64,000 bases of DNA, from assembly GCA_913055905.1 (NCBI GenBank), contig CAJXLB010000001.1:682001-746000 (forward strand), given 5' to 3'. Source of the DNA: an uncultured Winogradskyella sp. Lineage in GTDB: Bacteria > Bacteroidota > Bacteroidia > Flavobacteriales > Flavobacteriaceae. How positions within the stretch are numbered: position 1 is the first letter of the stretch; every line of letters starts with the position of its first letter. A model generated the notes under the pieces. That model had not been told where the DNA came from and made no database searches. It worked only from the letters and a program-made list of their open reading frames with translations. Shown in pieces: positions 7,842 through 16,375 of the stretch. Both the position numbers and the translations under genes were made by a program.

Positions 7842-10800
7842 TTAGAAGTAGGCCTTTAACTGAATGGTCCCAGTATGTATGGTTCTAGATGTTTCTGTTT
7901 TTCTTCCGAAATAGTTCAGATTTAAATCCAAAAACTTAGTAAGCTTTTTTTGCGCCAATAGGCTCCATGTAAAATTGCGTCCTGGCTGAAGCCCTTCTAA
8001 CATCTGGTAGGCGACAGGAGAATTTGAATTGCCTTCAAATTCATTTTGGAAATAATTGAATTCGCCGGTCAAGGCAATTTTTTGGGCATTGTTATAGGTG
8101 AAAGATAGGCCATAGTTGTTTTGGGTTAAAGACTCCAAGCTGCCTATGGTATTGGATTTTGAGGTGTATTGGTAGAACACATCAAACTGTGCATTTTCGT
8201 TAAAAACATAGGATAATTTAGGTTGAAACCGTTCTTCTTCAAGTTCAAAATTTCGGTTGGCAAAATTTTCACTTAAGCTTTCATCTGTGCCAATACTTCC
8301 CAATATGTTTAGCAACCAGCTCGAAGCAAATTTGTGATTAAAATTCAATTGGTGGCTGGTAAGCGTGTTTTCTTGAAAACCAATGGACAATAAGTTTCGG
8401 CTAGTATTGGATAAAAAGGTGTAGGACGTTGTATAGCGCTGTTTACCTCTATTGTAAAACAGTACATTTCGTGTGCTCCGATTAAGGGCAAGAAGATTTT
8501 GCTCATCGGATTCAAAGGGGTTTAAGTTGAAATTATTACCCTCGCGTCTCACTTTTCTATCTATAAGAAAAGAGGCTTGGTTATAGAAATGCGAAAGGAT
8601 TTTCTTAGTCTTATTTTTAGACGAGCTCCACTGTTGAAAATTCAGTGTTGCGGTGAGGCTTAAACGGTTTTGATGGGTACGCACAAATATTTGGTTGGGT
8701 AGCAAAACTCTGATGTAATTGCCTTCATCTGCAAATTGGGCCAACTCAAACTCATCTAATTCTTGTATGCCGTTCTCATTGTAGTCTATCCAGGTATAAG
8801 CGCCTTGACCTGGTTCTACTTCTACATAAGTGAAATCTTGCTGAGGTAAGGTTCCAGAATTGGTTTCAAAGCTTGTGTTTAGGCTCGCCACATTATTAAA
8901 TAACCGCTGATTGTAATTTAATCTGCTATTTAAGCTCTGCTCACTTGGTGAGGTATTGTCCTCTGCTTTTAGGTCTCTGTAGTTTACGTAAAGTTGAAGA
9001 TTGGTTGCTCTATTTTGTATTAACCTAGACTTTAAGTAATAGGTATTAGAGCTGTTTACTCTATTTACGCTATTGTTTCTCAAGCTGTCGTTAAAGCGCT
9101 TGATGTAGCCAATTTCCGTAAAAACTTTTGTGCTGTCTCCTAATCCAACAAAGGCTTCGTAAGCACTAAATCTTTGGCTTAGTGGTGTTAGGGAATCTGT
9201 CGCAATAACTTTTTGCTCATTGTCTTCCATACCAAATTTTACACCAGCCCACTTATTCTTTTTGGCATAAACCACTCGATTAAAAGACCTTAAAAAGGTA
9301 GAGCTATTTAAAGTGCCTTGTCCGTTTAAATAACTAGATTTTGAGAAAATATTAAAGTGGCCCAAGCGTAAATTGGCGTTAAGGTTGTGACGACTTCCGT
9401 TGTAATTGTTGGCAAAGTCCAAATATTCAAAATTGTAATTGGCACTTCCCTTTTTAGAATGTGATAGTTGCAAGCCAGACGTAAGAAGGAGTTGATTGCC
9501 CAGTATAAAATTTCCTTGATCATCCCTGTTGTCCTCTAGGTTCCAATCTCTATTAAATTCAGCCCGGTACAAACGCTGGATTGTTCTAAAATTCTCTTGA
9601 ATATAATCTGTATCCACCACCGCGGCTAAATTCCATAAGCTGTCGTTAGAAATGAGCTTCTGATTTATTTTTAATTTTCCGGCAAAACCATCATTATCGT
9701 TATCATCTAAATCGGAAAATAGGTTGAGGTCATTCTTGCTTCCGGCCAATTCAAAGTAGATATTATTGTTCTCGGAAGGTCTATAGCGACCATTAATTAC
9801 GGCAACCTGCAGGCGTTCGGGCGCAACCAGTTGCACAACAGGCTCGTAGTTTCCTTGCGGCACACCGTTTACTGGTGCTATATACTCGTAAATGTTGCTC
9901 ACCGCATTGTCGTTACTAAGCACGTAATTACCTTGGTTATTGCCTACTAGGGAAAAGCGAACGCTAAACAATTCGTCTTCTGGATTGTTAGAAAACACAA
10001 ATACTTCTTCACCATTTATAATGTCTCTTCGGTAAAGAATTCTGTTTTCTGAAAAGTCTTCTGGAGAAGCCGAAGGAGCAATCATGGCCTGTCGGTCATC
10101 GCCAGCATCAGCCAAAATTTGGGTTTGCTCTTGGGAGAGATTCTGTTGCAGCGGTTGATTTTTGGCATCGCTCTCGGAATACACCGAGATATTTACATCT
10201 AACTTTTCAGAATTAAAGCTGCTTCCACCGAATACGGTAAACCTAGAATAATTGCGCTCGCTAAATTGATAGTCTACTGTAATCCGCATTTCTGAGGTAA
10301 TCGGAAAGGTAGAATTGAAGATAATTTCTCCTGCATTGTAATCGATAATGTAGTCCCTATTTTCACCACGTTCCAGAGGGACGCCATTGACATATACAGT
10401 TTCGCTACCAGAGACGATAAGAACAAAGAGTTCGTTATTTGGTCCTCTAAGTTTATAGGGTCCTTGATTCCCTTCCTGTGCTGTAAATTGTGTTGTGGTA
10501 AATTGACCACGTACAAGAGCGCCAGAGGCAAACACGTTGGTTTTTTCGCTTAGGTTGGCATTGACGTAAAGCCCTTGGACACGTTTAGAGAAATTGGCAA
10601 AATAGCTAGTGTTGTTTACTAAATCAATGTCGCCAGCCCTAATATTCCAGCTATCGCTAAAAAGTTCAATGAATACTTGGTCAAATTCATCCAATCGTTG
10701 GGAGTAGCCACTTTCCTGTAAGGGGATGTTAGCGTCTTGTATAGAGGCCCTTAACGATACTTTGTCGCTTAGCTTTCCAGAAATCTGTAAGTCTAATTCA

Positions 10801-11270
10801 CTGTTGAGCACAGAGTTTTGATTGTTGCCAATTGTAACGCCTCTAGAAATACTCCCAGAGGTTGTAAGACCATCAAAAGGCGTGAAGGTCTTGGTCCTGT
10901 TTTCGTTTTCAAGTCTGTACAACTGCTCTCTAAATCCGGCCGATCGGTCTACAATGACCTTGTCATCTAATTGTTTATAAACTTTGGTTAAAAAGTCTGG
11001 ATAACGCAAATATTCAATTTGAAGACTATCTGTATCCAGCGGTTTTTTAAGTTTAAGAATGGCCTTTCTGTAATCTACGGTATAGTAGCTAGAGTCTATC
11101 CGTAGCCCATTAAGTGTTTTTATGGAAAATTTTGATGGATTAATGCTTACCGAATCAATTCTCATGGAGTCGCTAACAGCTACTTTTATGGTCCTTAGAT
11201 TAGCTGGTCTGTCTTGAGCAAAACCAAGCCCAAAACAAAGGAGAACAATAAGGAATAGCTGTCTTTTCAT
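7842..11270 (-). CDS. Very large outer-membrane/cell-surface protein, unknown function
   Basis: A 1142-residue exported protein with a signal peptide (MKRQLFLIVLLCFGLGFAQ). Residues 20-130 look like a small beta domain, then GSISRGVTIGNNQNSVLNSE begins a long series of beta-strands with alternating polar and aromatic residues that continues to the C-terminus and ends in LKAYF. A segment near residues 270-340 (KLRGPNNELFVLIVSGSETV, VYVNGVPLERGENRDYIIDY) resembles extracellular or plug-like beta modules seen in SprA-like T9SS proteins. No TonB box, plug domain or sorting tail is visible. I do not recognise a named function. It is probably a large barrel in the outer membrane. It is the likely first gene of a unit with the small barrel gene downstream. 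Confidence 0.6.
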   Translation of the reverse strand: MKRQLFLIVLLCFGLGFAQDRPANLRTIKVAVSDSMRIDSVSINPSKFSIKTLNGLRIDSSYYTVDYRKAILKLKKPLDTDSLQIEYLRYPDFLTKVYKQLDDKVIVDRSAGFREQLYRLENENRTKTFTPFDGLTTSGSISRGVTIGNNQNSVLNSELDLQISGKLSDKVSLRASIQDANIPLQESGYSQRLDEFDQVFIELFSDSWNIRAGDIDLVNNTSYFANFSKRVQGLYVNANLSEKTNVFASGALVRGQFTTTQFTAQEGNQGPYKLRGPNNELFVLIVSGSETVYVNGVPLERGENRDYIIDYNAGEIIFNSTFPITSEMRITVDYQFSERNYSRFTVFGGSSFNSEKLDVNISVYSESDAKNQPLQQNLSQEQTQILADAGDDRQAMIAPSASPEDFSENRILYRRDIINGEEVFVFSNNPEDELFSVRFSLVGNNQGNYVLSNDNAVSNIYEYIAPVNGVPQGNYEPVVQLVAPERLQVAVINGRYRPSENNNIYFELAGSKNDLNLFSDLDDNDNDGFAGKLKINQKLISNDSLWNLAAVVDTDYIQENFRTIQRLYRAEFNRDWNLEDNRDDQGNFILGNQLLLTSGLQLSHSKKGSANYNFEYLDFANNYNGSRHNLNANLRLGHFNIFSKSSYLNGQGTLNSSTFLRSFNRVVYAKKNKWAGVKFGMEDNEQKVIATDSLTPLSQRFSAYEAFVGLGDSTKVFTEIGYIKRFNDSLRNNSVNRVNSSNTYYLKSRLIQNRATNLQLYVNYRDLKAEDNTSPSEQSLNSRLNYNQRLFNNVASLNTSFETNSGTLPQQDFTYVEVEPGQGAYTWIDYNENGIQELDEFELAQFADEGNYIRVLLPNQIFVRTHQNRLSLTATLNFQQWSSSKNKTKKILSHFYNQASFLIDRKVRREGNNFNLNPFESDEQNLLALNRSTRNVLFYNRGKQRYTTSYTFLSNTSRNLLSIGFQENTLTSHQLNFNHKFASSWLLNILGSIGTDESLSENFANRNFELEEERFQPKLSYVFNENAQFDVFYQYTSKSNTIGSLESLTQNNYGLSFTYNNAQKIALTGEFNYFQNEFEGNSNSPVAYQMLEGLQPGRNFTWSLLAQKKLTKFLDLNLNYFGRKTETSRTIHTGTIQLKAYF

Positions 11271-11352
11271 GTAGAATTATAACTCCTTTCCGGCTTAAAT
11301 ATTTTATCGTTAAAACATGCTTAAAAGGATGGTGTAAAAGTAGGGTATTATT

Positions 11353-11360
11353 TATTTTCG
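11353..11360 (+). promoter_or_regulatory. Probable -7 box for xth-ompA
   Basis: TATTTTCG matches seven of the eight positions of TAnnTTTG-type boxes apart from the C; it lies 46 bases before the exonuclease III start. Confidence 0.3.
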
Positions 11361-11406
11361 CTTTTAACCATAAATAGGGTTACATACACTTAATCAACTC
11401 AAAAAA

Positions 11407-12168
11407 ATGAAAATAGCATCTTACAATGTAAACGGAATACGAGCAGCACTGAACAAAGGTTTCATAAAATGGTTAAATGCCACCGATCCAGATGTGATTT
11501 GCCTTCAGGAGATTAAAGCAATGGAAGAGCAACTTAACCTCAGTCTTTTTACGGATGCTGGCTATGAGTATAATTACTGGTTCAGTGCTCAAAAAAAAGG
11601 CTACAGTGGTGTTGCCATTTTGTGTAAAACGGAACCAAAACATATCGAATTTGGAACAGGTATTACGTCAATGGATGAAGAAGGCCGCAACCTTAGGGTC
11701 GATTACGACGGTGTTTCCATTATGAGCATGTACCTGCCATCTGGCACAAACGACGCTAGATTGTCACATAAGTTCGAATATATGGACATGATTAAGGACT
11801 ATCTTACGGATTTAAGAGAGGACTATCCTAATCTTGTGGTCTGTGGAGACTACAACATCTGTCATGAAGAAATAGATATACACAATCCTAAGATGAAAGG
11901 CGTATCTGGATTTTTACCAGAGGAACGCGAGTGGTTAAGTACCTTTATAGACAGTGGGTTTATCGATAGTTATCGGTTTTTACATCCTGAAAAACAAGAG
12001 TTTTCGTGGTGGAGCTATCGTGCCAACGCTAGGGCTAACAACAAAGGATGGCGTATAGATTATGCCATGGTGAGCAAACCATTACAAGAAAAAATAAAAC
12101 GCAGCGTTATACTCACGGAAGCAGTTCATAGTGACCACTGCCCTATAATGCTAGAACTTGATTTATAA
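11407..12168 (+). CDS. xth: Exodeoxyribonuclease III
   Basis: A DNA repair enzyme that cuts at abasic sites and degrades 3' ends of duplex DNA. The 253-residue length and motifs match the family: MKIASYNVNGIRAALNKG at the N-terminus, CLQEIKA with the metal-binding Glu near residue 36, GDYNICHEEIDIHNPK near residue 147, WWSYRANARANNKGWRIDY, and the C-terminal SDHCPI with the catalytic Asp-His. It is cytoplasmic. The OmpA-like gene follows 20 bases later, so they probably share a transcript, although there is no obvious functional link. Confidence 0.95.
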   Translation: MKIASYNVNGIRAALNKGFIKWLNATDPDVICLQEIKAMEEQLNLSLFTDAGYEYNYWFSAQKKGYSGVAILCKTEPKHIEFGTGITSMDEEGRNLRVDYDGVSIMSMYLPSGTNDARLSHKFEYMDMIKDYLTDLREDYPNLVVCGDYNICHEEIDIHNPKMKGVSGFLPEEREWLSTFIDSGFIDSYRFLHPEKQEFSWWSYRANARANNKGWRIDYAMVSKPLQEKIKRSVILTEAVHSDHCPIMLELDL

Positions 12169-12188
12169 TCAAAAAAACTAAACCCAAA

Positions 12189-13148
12189 ATGTACAAAAGA
12201 TTAATCGTGCTTGCCTTACCATTTTGTCTGTTGAGCTCATGTGTTTCCAAAAAGCTGTATACAGAATTAGAAGATAAATATGCAAATCTTAAAAAGGAAA
12301 ACAGAAACTTATCAGATCAATTGGAGTCTTTATCTACAGAAAACAATCGGCTTTCCAACGATTTAGACCAGTTGCAAATGGCTTACGACCAAGCGGTGAA
12401 AGAACGTGATCAACTCCGTGCCGATTATGCCGCTTCACAATCTAATTTAAAGAACCTTAAGGCCTCCTATGAGGCTTTAGAAAAGAATAGTTCTGAAGAA
12501 ATTTCAAAAAATTCGCAAAAGAACCGTGAACTACTGGCTCAGCTTGAAGCCAAGGAACAAGCGTTGGCAGCTGAAAGTGAGCGCTTGAATAATCTAAAAA
12601 ATGAATTGGAAAAACGCTCCCAACGTGTGGCTGAATTAGAAAATGTCATAGCATCTAAGGATGCAGAGATGCGACAGCTAAAAGATACCATTTCCAAAGC
12701 ACTTACCAATTTTGAAGGGAAAGGTCTCACGGTAGAACAGCGTAACGGTAAGATATATGTGTCCATGGAAAACAAGCTCTTATTTCAGTCTGGTAGTTGG
12801 TCTGTTGGGACTGAGGGTAGAAAGGCTGTTCAGCAATTAGGCAATGTCTTGGCTGATAATCCAGATATTTCCATATTGATCGAAGGTCATACGGATAATG
12901 TTCCTTACAAAGGAAATGCTCAACTCAGTGGAAATTGGGATTTATCTACAAAACGTGCAACAGCCATTGTTAACATCCTAAGGGAGAATAATGCGATTAA
13001 CCCTAAAAATTTAACGGCTGCTGGACGTGGTGAATATGCGCCGATTGCAAGTAATGATGACGCTGAAGGTAGAGCAAAAAATAGGCGTATTGAGGTAATC
13101 TTAACACCTAAACTCGATGAAATTTCAAAATTATTGAATGATTTGTAA
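12189..13148 (+). CDS. OmpA-family lipoprotein with coiled-coil region
   Basis: A 319-residue envelope protein. It starts with a lipoprotein signal (MYKRLIVLALPFCLLSSC, Cys18). Residues about 20-165 are a continuous heptad-rich coiled coil (ENRNLSDQLESLSTENNRLS and similar). Residues about 200-315 are an OmpA-type peptidoglycan-binding domain with IEGHTDNVPYKGN, NWDLSTKRATAIV and AGRGEYAPIASN, including the diaminopimelate-contacting Asp and Arg positions. It should anchor the outer membrane to the cell wall. It follows xth closely and ends before a terminator hairpin at 13173. Confidence 0.92.
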   Translation: MYKRLIVLALPFCLLSSCVSKKLYTELEDKYANLKKENRNLSDQLESLSTENNRLSNDLDQLQMAYDQAVKERDQLRADYAASQSNLKNLKASYEALEKNSSEEISKNSQKNRELLAQLEAKEQALAAESERLNNLKNELEKRSQRVAELENVIASKDAEMRQLKDTISKALTNFEGKGLTVEQRNGKIYVSMENKLLFQSGSWSVGTEGRKAVQQLGNVLADNPDISILIEGHTDNVPYKGNAQLSGNWDLSTKRATAIVNILRENNAINPKNLTAAGRGEYAPIASNDDAEGRAKNRRIEVILTPKLDEISKLLNDL

Positions 13149-13172
13149 TTGTTAAAAGTTAACATAGTTTTA

Positions 13173-13208
13173 GGCCTTTCGGGTGAATTGAACTCCAAAG
13201 GTCTTTTT
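13173..13208 (+). terminator. Terminator after the OmpA-like gene
   Basis: GGCCTTT (13173-13179) pairs with AAAGGTC (13197-13203) with one G-U pair, followed by TTTTT. Confidence 0.65.
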
Positions 13209-13215
13209 ATTTTTG
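13208..13215 (+). promoter_or_regulatory. -7 box for the aldo/keto reductase gene
   Basis: TATTTTTG is a perfect TAnnTTTG box 20 bases before the ATG at 13236. It overlaps the T-run of the preceding terminator. Confidence 0.45.
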
Positions 13216-13235
13216 AGGGACTTTAAATTAAAGCT

Positions 13236-14273
13236 ATGAAATATACGACGCTTCCATATACCGATATTAAGGTTAGTAAGATTTGCCTAGGTACGATGAC
13301 CTGGGGAAACCAGAATACACAACAAGAAGGGTTTGATCAAATGGACCTCGCTCTGGATAGAGGAGTCAATTTCTTTGATGTAGCAGAACTCTACCCTGTA
13401 CCAGCTACTGCCGAAACCTATGCAGAAACAGAACGTATTATAGGAAATTGGTTTGCTAAAACCGGAAATAGGGATAAGGTGGTTTTGGCAACAAAAATTG
13501 CCGGTCCAGGAGATTACACGGCACATATTAGAACCACTGGTTTTAGCAAAGAAGCCTTAAATGAAGCCGTAAACAACAGTTTAAAACGTCTTAAAACGGA
13601 TTATATTGATCTGTATCAATTACACTGGCCCGAGCGAAATACCAATACCTTTGGCGTGCGCGATTACAAGCACAACACAAATGATAAGTGGCAGGATAAT
13701 TTCAATGAAATTTTACACAGCTTAGATGAAATAATCAAAATGGGAAAAATCAGGCAAGTTGGCCTAAGCAATGAAAAAGCTTGGGGAACTATGCGCTATT
13801 TGGAAGAGTCTAAAAACAATAGCCTGCCTAGAATGATAACCATTCAAAATGCATATTCGTTATTAAACCGAACTTTTGAAGGTGATCTTGCTGAGGTATC
13901 GCATCGTGAAAACATAGGCTTATTAGCCTATTCACCCATGGCTTTTGGTGTGCTATCCGGTAAATATATCAAAGGAACAGCCGCAGATAATGCGCGGTTA
14001 AAATTATTTCCACGTTTTGCACGTTACAGCAGCAAGCAATCAACTGAAGCAACAAAGCGTTACTTAAAAATCGCCGAAGATAATGGGATGTCATTGGCGC
14101 AGATGTCATTGGCCTTTGTAAATGAGCGTCCCTTTGTAACAAGTAATATCATCGGCGCAACATCCATAGCGCAGCTAAAGGAAAATATTGATAGTATAGC
14201 AATAAGTCTTTCCGAGGAGGTTATGGCAGCAATAAATTCTGTCCACGCAGACATTCCGAACCCTGCGCCATAG
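13236..14273 (+). CDS. NADP(H)-dependent aldo/keto reductase (Tas-like)
   Basis: A cytoplasmic TIM-barrel oxidoreductase of 345 residues that reduces aldehydes or ketones with NADPH. Seen: MKYTTLPYTDIKVSKICLGT start, GVNFFDVAELYPVP with the catalytic Asp and Tyr, a Lys in VVLATKIAGPG, LYQLHWPERNTN with the active-site His, and the C-terminal cofactor region SNIIGATSIAQLKENI. The long WPER-containing insertion and the N-terminus resemble the E. coli Tas protein. The gene is monocistronic, with its own -7 box. Confidence 0.9.
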   Translation: MKYTTLPYTDIKVSKICLGTMTWGNQNTQQEGFDQMDLALDRGVNFFDVAELYPVPATAETYAETERIIGNWFAKTGNRDKVVLATKIAGPGDYTAHIRTTGFSKEALNEAVNNSLKRLKTDYIDLYQLHWPERNTNTFGVRDYKHNTNDKWQDNFNEILHSLDEIIKMGKIRQVGLSNEKAWGTMRYLEESKNNSLPRMITIQNAYSLLNRTFEGDLAEVSHRENIGLLAYSPMAFGVLSGKYIKGTAADNARLKLFPRFARYSSKQSTEATKRYLKIAEDNGMSLAQMSLAFVNERPFVTSNIIGATSIAQLKENIDSIAISLSEEVMAAINSVHADIPNPAP

Positions 14274-14277
14274 ACTT

Positions 14278-14390
14278 ACAAAAAAAGTCCTGATGGTTAG
14301 TCAGGACTTAATGTTGTGGTTTTAGGTTTGACCTTTACAACAAAATTAAAAAAGCAATGATGAACAATTTTTGAACATAAAGGTCAAAAC
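14278..14390 (-). ncRNA. Candidate minus-strand structured small RNA with terminator
   Basis: Between the aldo/keto reductase and aat lies a perfect 11-bp inverted repeat (TTTGACCTTTA 14327-14337, TAAAGGTCAAA 14378-14388) and, to its left, a 9-bp hairpin AAGTCCTGA/TCAGGACTT (14285-14293 and 14301-14309). The A-run at 14279-14286 means that this hairpin is followed by a T-run only when read on the minus strand, so it terminates a leftward transcript. No minus-strand gene ends here; the nearest upstream region is occupied by plus-strand aat. A short independent RNA of about 110 bases is therefore inferred. The only small frame within it would encode ten residues. Confidence 0.4.
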
Positions 14391-14477
14391 AAATATCAAT
14401 AAAAATCTTGTAGTATCAAAGTTTAAGCTTTAAATTCACCTTAAAAAGAGCTAAAAAGCAGAATCTCAGTCAAGATT

Positions 14478-15101
14478 ATGCATTTTCTTTCGCAAAAAAT
14501 TGAATTTCCTCACGTCAGCGAAGCGTCTTCAGAGGGTTTATTAGCTGTGGGTGGAGACTTGTCTCCAGAGCGTCTTATTCATGCCTATAGTAACGGAATT
14601 TTTCCTTGGTACGAGGATGAAGAGCCTATTTTATGGTGGTCTCCAGATCCAAGATTTGTTCTTTTTCCAAAGGACTTAAAAATATCTAAGAGTATGCGGC
14701 AAGTGCTAAAGAAAGGCCGCTTTAAAATTACCAAAAACAAGGCTTTTGAGGTCGTAATTGCCAACTGTTCCAAGATACGGAGAGACGGGCAGGTAGGTAC
14801 TTGGATTACCGACGAGATGAAAGCCGCTTATACAAAGCTACATCAATTGGGATATGTCGTTTCTATTGAAGTTTGGCGAGATAATGATTTGGTCGGAGGT
14901 TTATACGGAGTCGATTTAAAAAATGGCGTGTTCTCTGGTGAAAGTATGTTTACCAAAGTGTCCAATGCCAGTAAATTTGGCTTTATTTCTTTTGTACAAC
15001 AATCGTCATATAAACTTATAGACTGCCAATTATATACCACTCATCTTGAAAGTTTGGGAGCCAAGCATGTGGCAAGGGCAGAATTTCTTCGCTATCTATA
15101 G
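14478..15101 (+). CDS. aat: Leucyl/phenylalanyl-tRNA-protein transferase
   Basis: This enzyme transfers Leu or Phe from charged tRNA to proteins with N-terminal Lys or Arg and so marks them for ClpAP degradation (N-degron pathway). At 207 residues it has the family's usual length. The motifs are FPHVSEASSEGLLAVGGDLS, AYSNGIFPWYEDEEPILWWS PDPR split across residues 34-58, GTWITDEMKAAYTKLHQLGY, and GGLYGVDLKNGVFSGESMFT. The protein is cytoplasmic. The gene ends two bases before the convergent DUF2490 gene. Its 200-base upstream gap holds the candidate small RNA. Confidence 0.95.
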   Translation: MHFLSQKIEFPHVSEASSEGLLAVGGDLSPERLIHAYSNGIFPWYEDEEPILWWSPDPRFVLFPKDLKISKSMRQVLKKGRFKITKNKAFEVVIANCSKIRRDGQVGTWITDEMKAAYTKLHQLGYVVSIEVWRDNDLVGGLYGVDLKNGVFSGESMFTKVSNASKFGFISFVQQSSYKLIDCQLYTTHLESLGAKHVARAEFLRYL

Positions 15102-15102
15102 T

Positions 15103-15786
15103 TTAGATATTTAATATCGCTGAAGTTAAAATAAACAAACGTTGCTCAGTCTCAATATTCCAGGCTTCAAACCTGTATTCCAAACCCAATTGCAATTTAA
15201 GTTGTTCTGTTAGCAACCAACCAAAATTTATGGTTGTTCTATAATCTAGCTCGGGTTTAAGTTTTGAGCTTTGACTTAAAAGTGCTTCCATGGAACCAAT
15301 AAAATAACCTTCTCCTATATCAAGTTTTTCACCATTTAGCGGAAAATCAAGTGCAAATCTGTAACGATATCTTAGAATTGTTAGATTATTGAAAATACGC
15401 TGCTCTAGGCGTAAACGATGCCCAAAACGTACCACATAAGCCCTCTTTTTGTAATTGAATTGTTGGGTTAATCGCAGTTCATCATTACCATTATCAAATC
15501 CGTCTCTAAACCTGTATTGAATCCCAAGACTTATACTTCGACTAAAGTCTAGCGCATAGGTGGAAAAATGTACAACGTCAATTTGTCGGTTTTTCAACAA
15601 GAAGTTGTCTTCCTGATATAGGAAATAGCGACTTCTAGCAGAAAAATTCATATTGTAGCTATTGCTCAATTTATGATTAACGGCAAAAGAAGTCTCACCT
15701 AAGGATTCAAACTCTGATTGACCAAATCCTATGAGTCCAAACAGATAGCATATAACAAATGTAAGTACCTGCTTAGTATAAGACAT
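15103..15786 (-). CDS. DUF2490 outer-membrane beta-barrel protein
   Basis: A 227-residue exported protein with a signal peptide (MSYTKQVLTFVICYLFGLIG FGQ) and repeated amphipathic strands (NMNFSARSRYFLY, VRFGHRLRLEQRIF, LKLQLGLEYRFEAWN) ending with ILTSAILNI. The pattern FRDG...RLTQQFNYKKR and RHRLRLEQR is that of the DUF2490 family, a likely outer-membrane barrel of unknown role common in Bacteroidota. I selected the ATG at 15786, which directly precedes the signal peptide; it overlaps the end of the upstream PepSY-like gene by 14 bases, so translation of the two is probably coupled. Confidence 0.75.
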   Translation of the reverse strand: MSYTKQVLTFVICYLFGLIGFGQSEFESLGETSFAVNHKLSNSYNMNFSARSRYFLYQEDNFLLKNRQIDVVHFSTYALDFSRSISLGIQYRFRDGFDNGNDELRLTQQFNYKKRAYVVRFGHRLRLEQRIFNNLTILRYRYRFALDFPLNGEKLDIGEGYFIGSMEALLSQSSKLKPELDYRTTINFGWLLTEQLKLQLGLEYRFEAWNIETEQRLFILTSAILNI

Positions 15787-16357
15787 GTTCATAAGAGGAA
15801 GGGTTAACAATCCTAACGTTTAGTAGTTTTCCTGAATGGGAGAATAAAAATTCACGTAGATCTCTAGTGGATTCTGTTTTAACTTCGGCAATAATCTCAT
15901 AATTGGGAAGGATAGCGCTTTTGTCTTCAAGGATGTTTTTTATTTCTGTATTAGGATTTATGTTCTTGTCCAAAACATACTGCCTTTGCACTTTAACAAC
16001 TTTGTGCCTTTTAAAGTTGTTTTCTAAATACTGCTTTATGGCCAGTTTCGCTTTATTATCTATGGTTCTAAACTTAATTCGAACTTCAATATCTTCAACC
16101 TTTCCTTCTTTGTTAAACTCAAGGCTATAACGCTTTTTTTTGTATTTAAATTTGGCTTCAAAACTTTGGCGATCATTGTCTGTTTCTTTGTAGAACTTCA
16201 GCATTTTACAATTATTCGGAAGGTTTTGGATAATCATTATACTTTCCTTAGGAAATTTATCAATGCCAATGCGCTCCTCTTTTTCATTCTTGGTTTGAGA
16301 AGGGAGAAGCCATGTTACCAAAAGAACACAACAAAAATGTAGAAGTTGTTTGCTCAC
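15773..16357 (-). CDS. Exported PepSY-like protein
   Basis: A 194-residue protein that starts at a GTG and carries an N-terminal hydrophobic signal (MSKQLLHFCCVLLVTWLLPS). Two similar halves follow (about residues 30-110 and 110-190), each with a pattern like KAKLAIKQYLENNFKRHKVV and YEIIAEVKTESTRDLREFLF followed by GKLLNVRI, which fits the PepSY-like (DUF2874) fold. Such proteins are periplasmic and their role is not established. The gene is translationally coupled to the DUF2490 barrel gene, so a joint envelope function is plausible. The start codon is uncertain. Confidence 0.6.
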   Translation of the reverse strand: MSKQLLHFCCVLLVTWLLPSQTKNEKEERIGIDKFPKESIMIIQNLPNNCKMLKFYKETDNDRQSFEAKFKYKKKRYSLEFNKEGKVEDIEVRIKFRTIDNKAKLAIKQYLENNFKRHKVVKVQRQYVLDKNINPNTEIKNILEDKSAILPNYEIIAEVKTESTRDLREFLFSHSGKLLNVRIVNPSSYEHVLY

Positions 16358-16375
16358 GCTAAAAAAAAATTACAA

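Noticed and set aside
14360..14392. A ten-codon peptide frame in the minus-strand small-RNA candidate.
   Set aside because: Too short, no ribosome-binding signal, and it would run through the loop of the inverted repeat.
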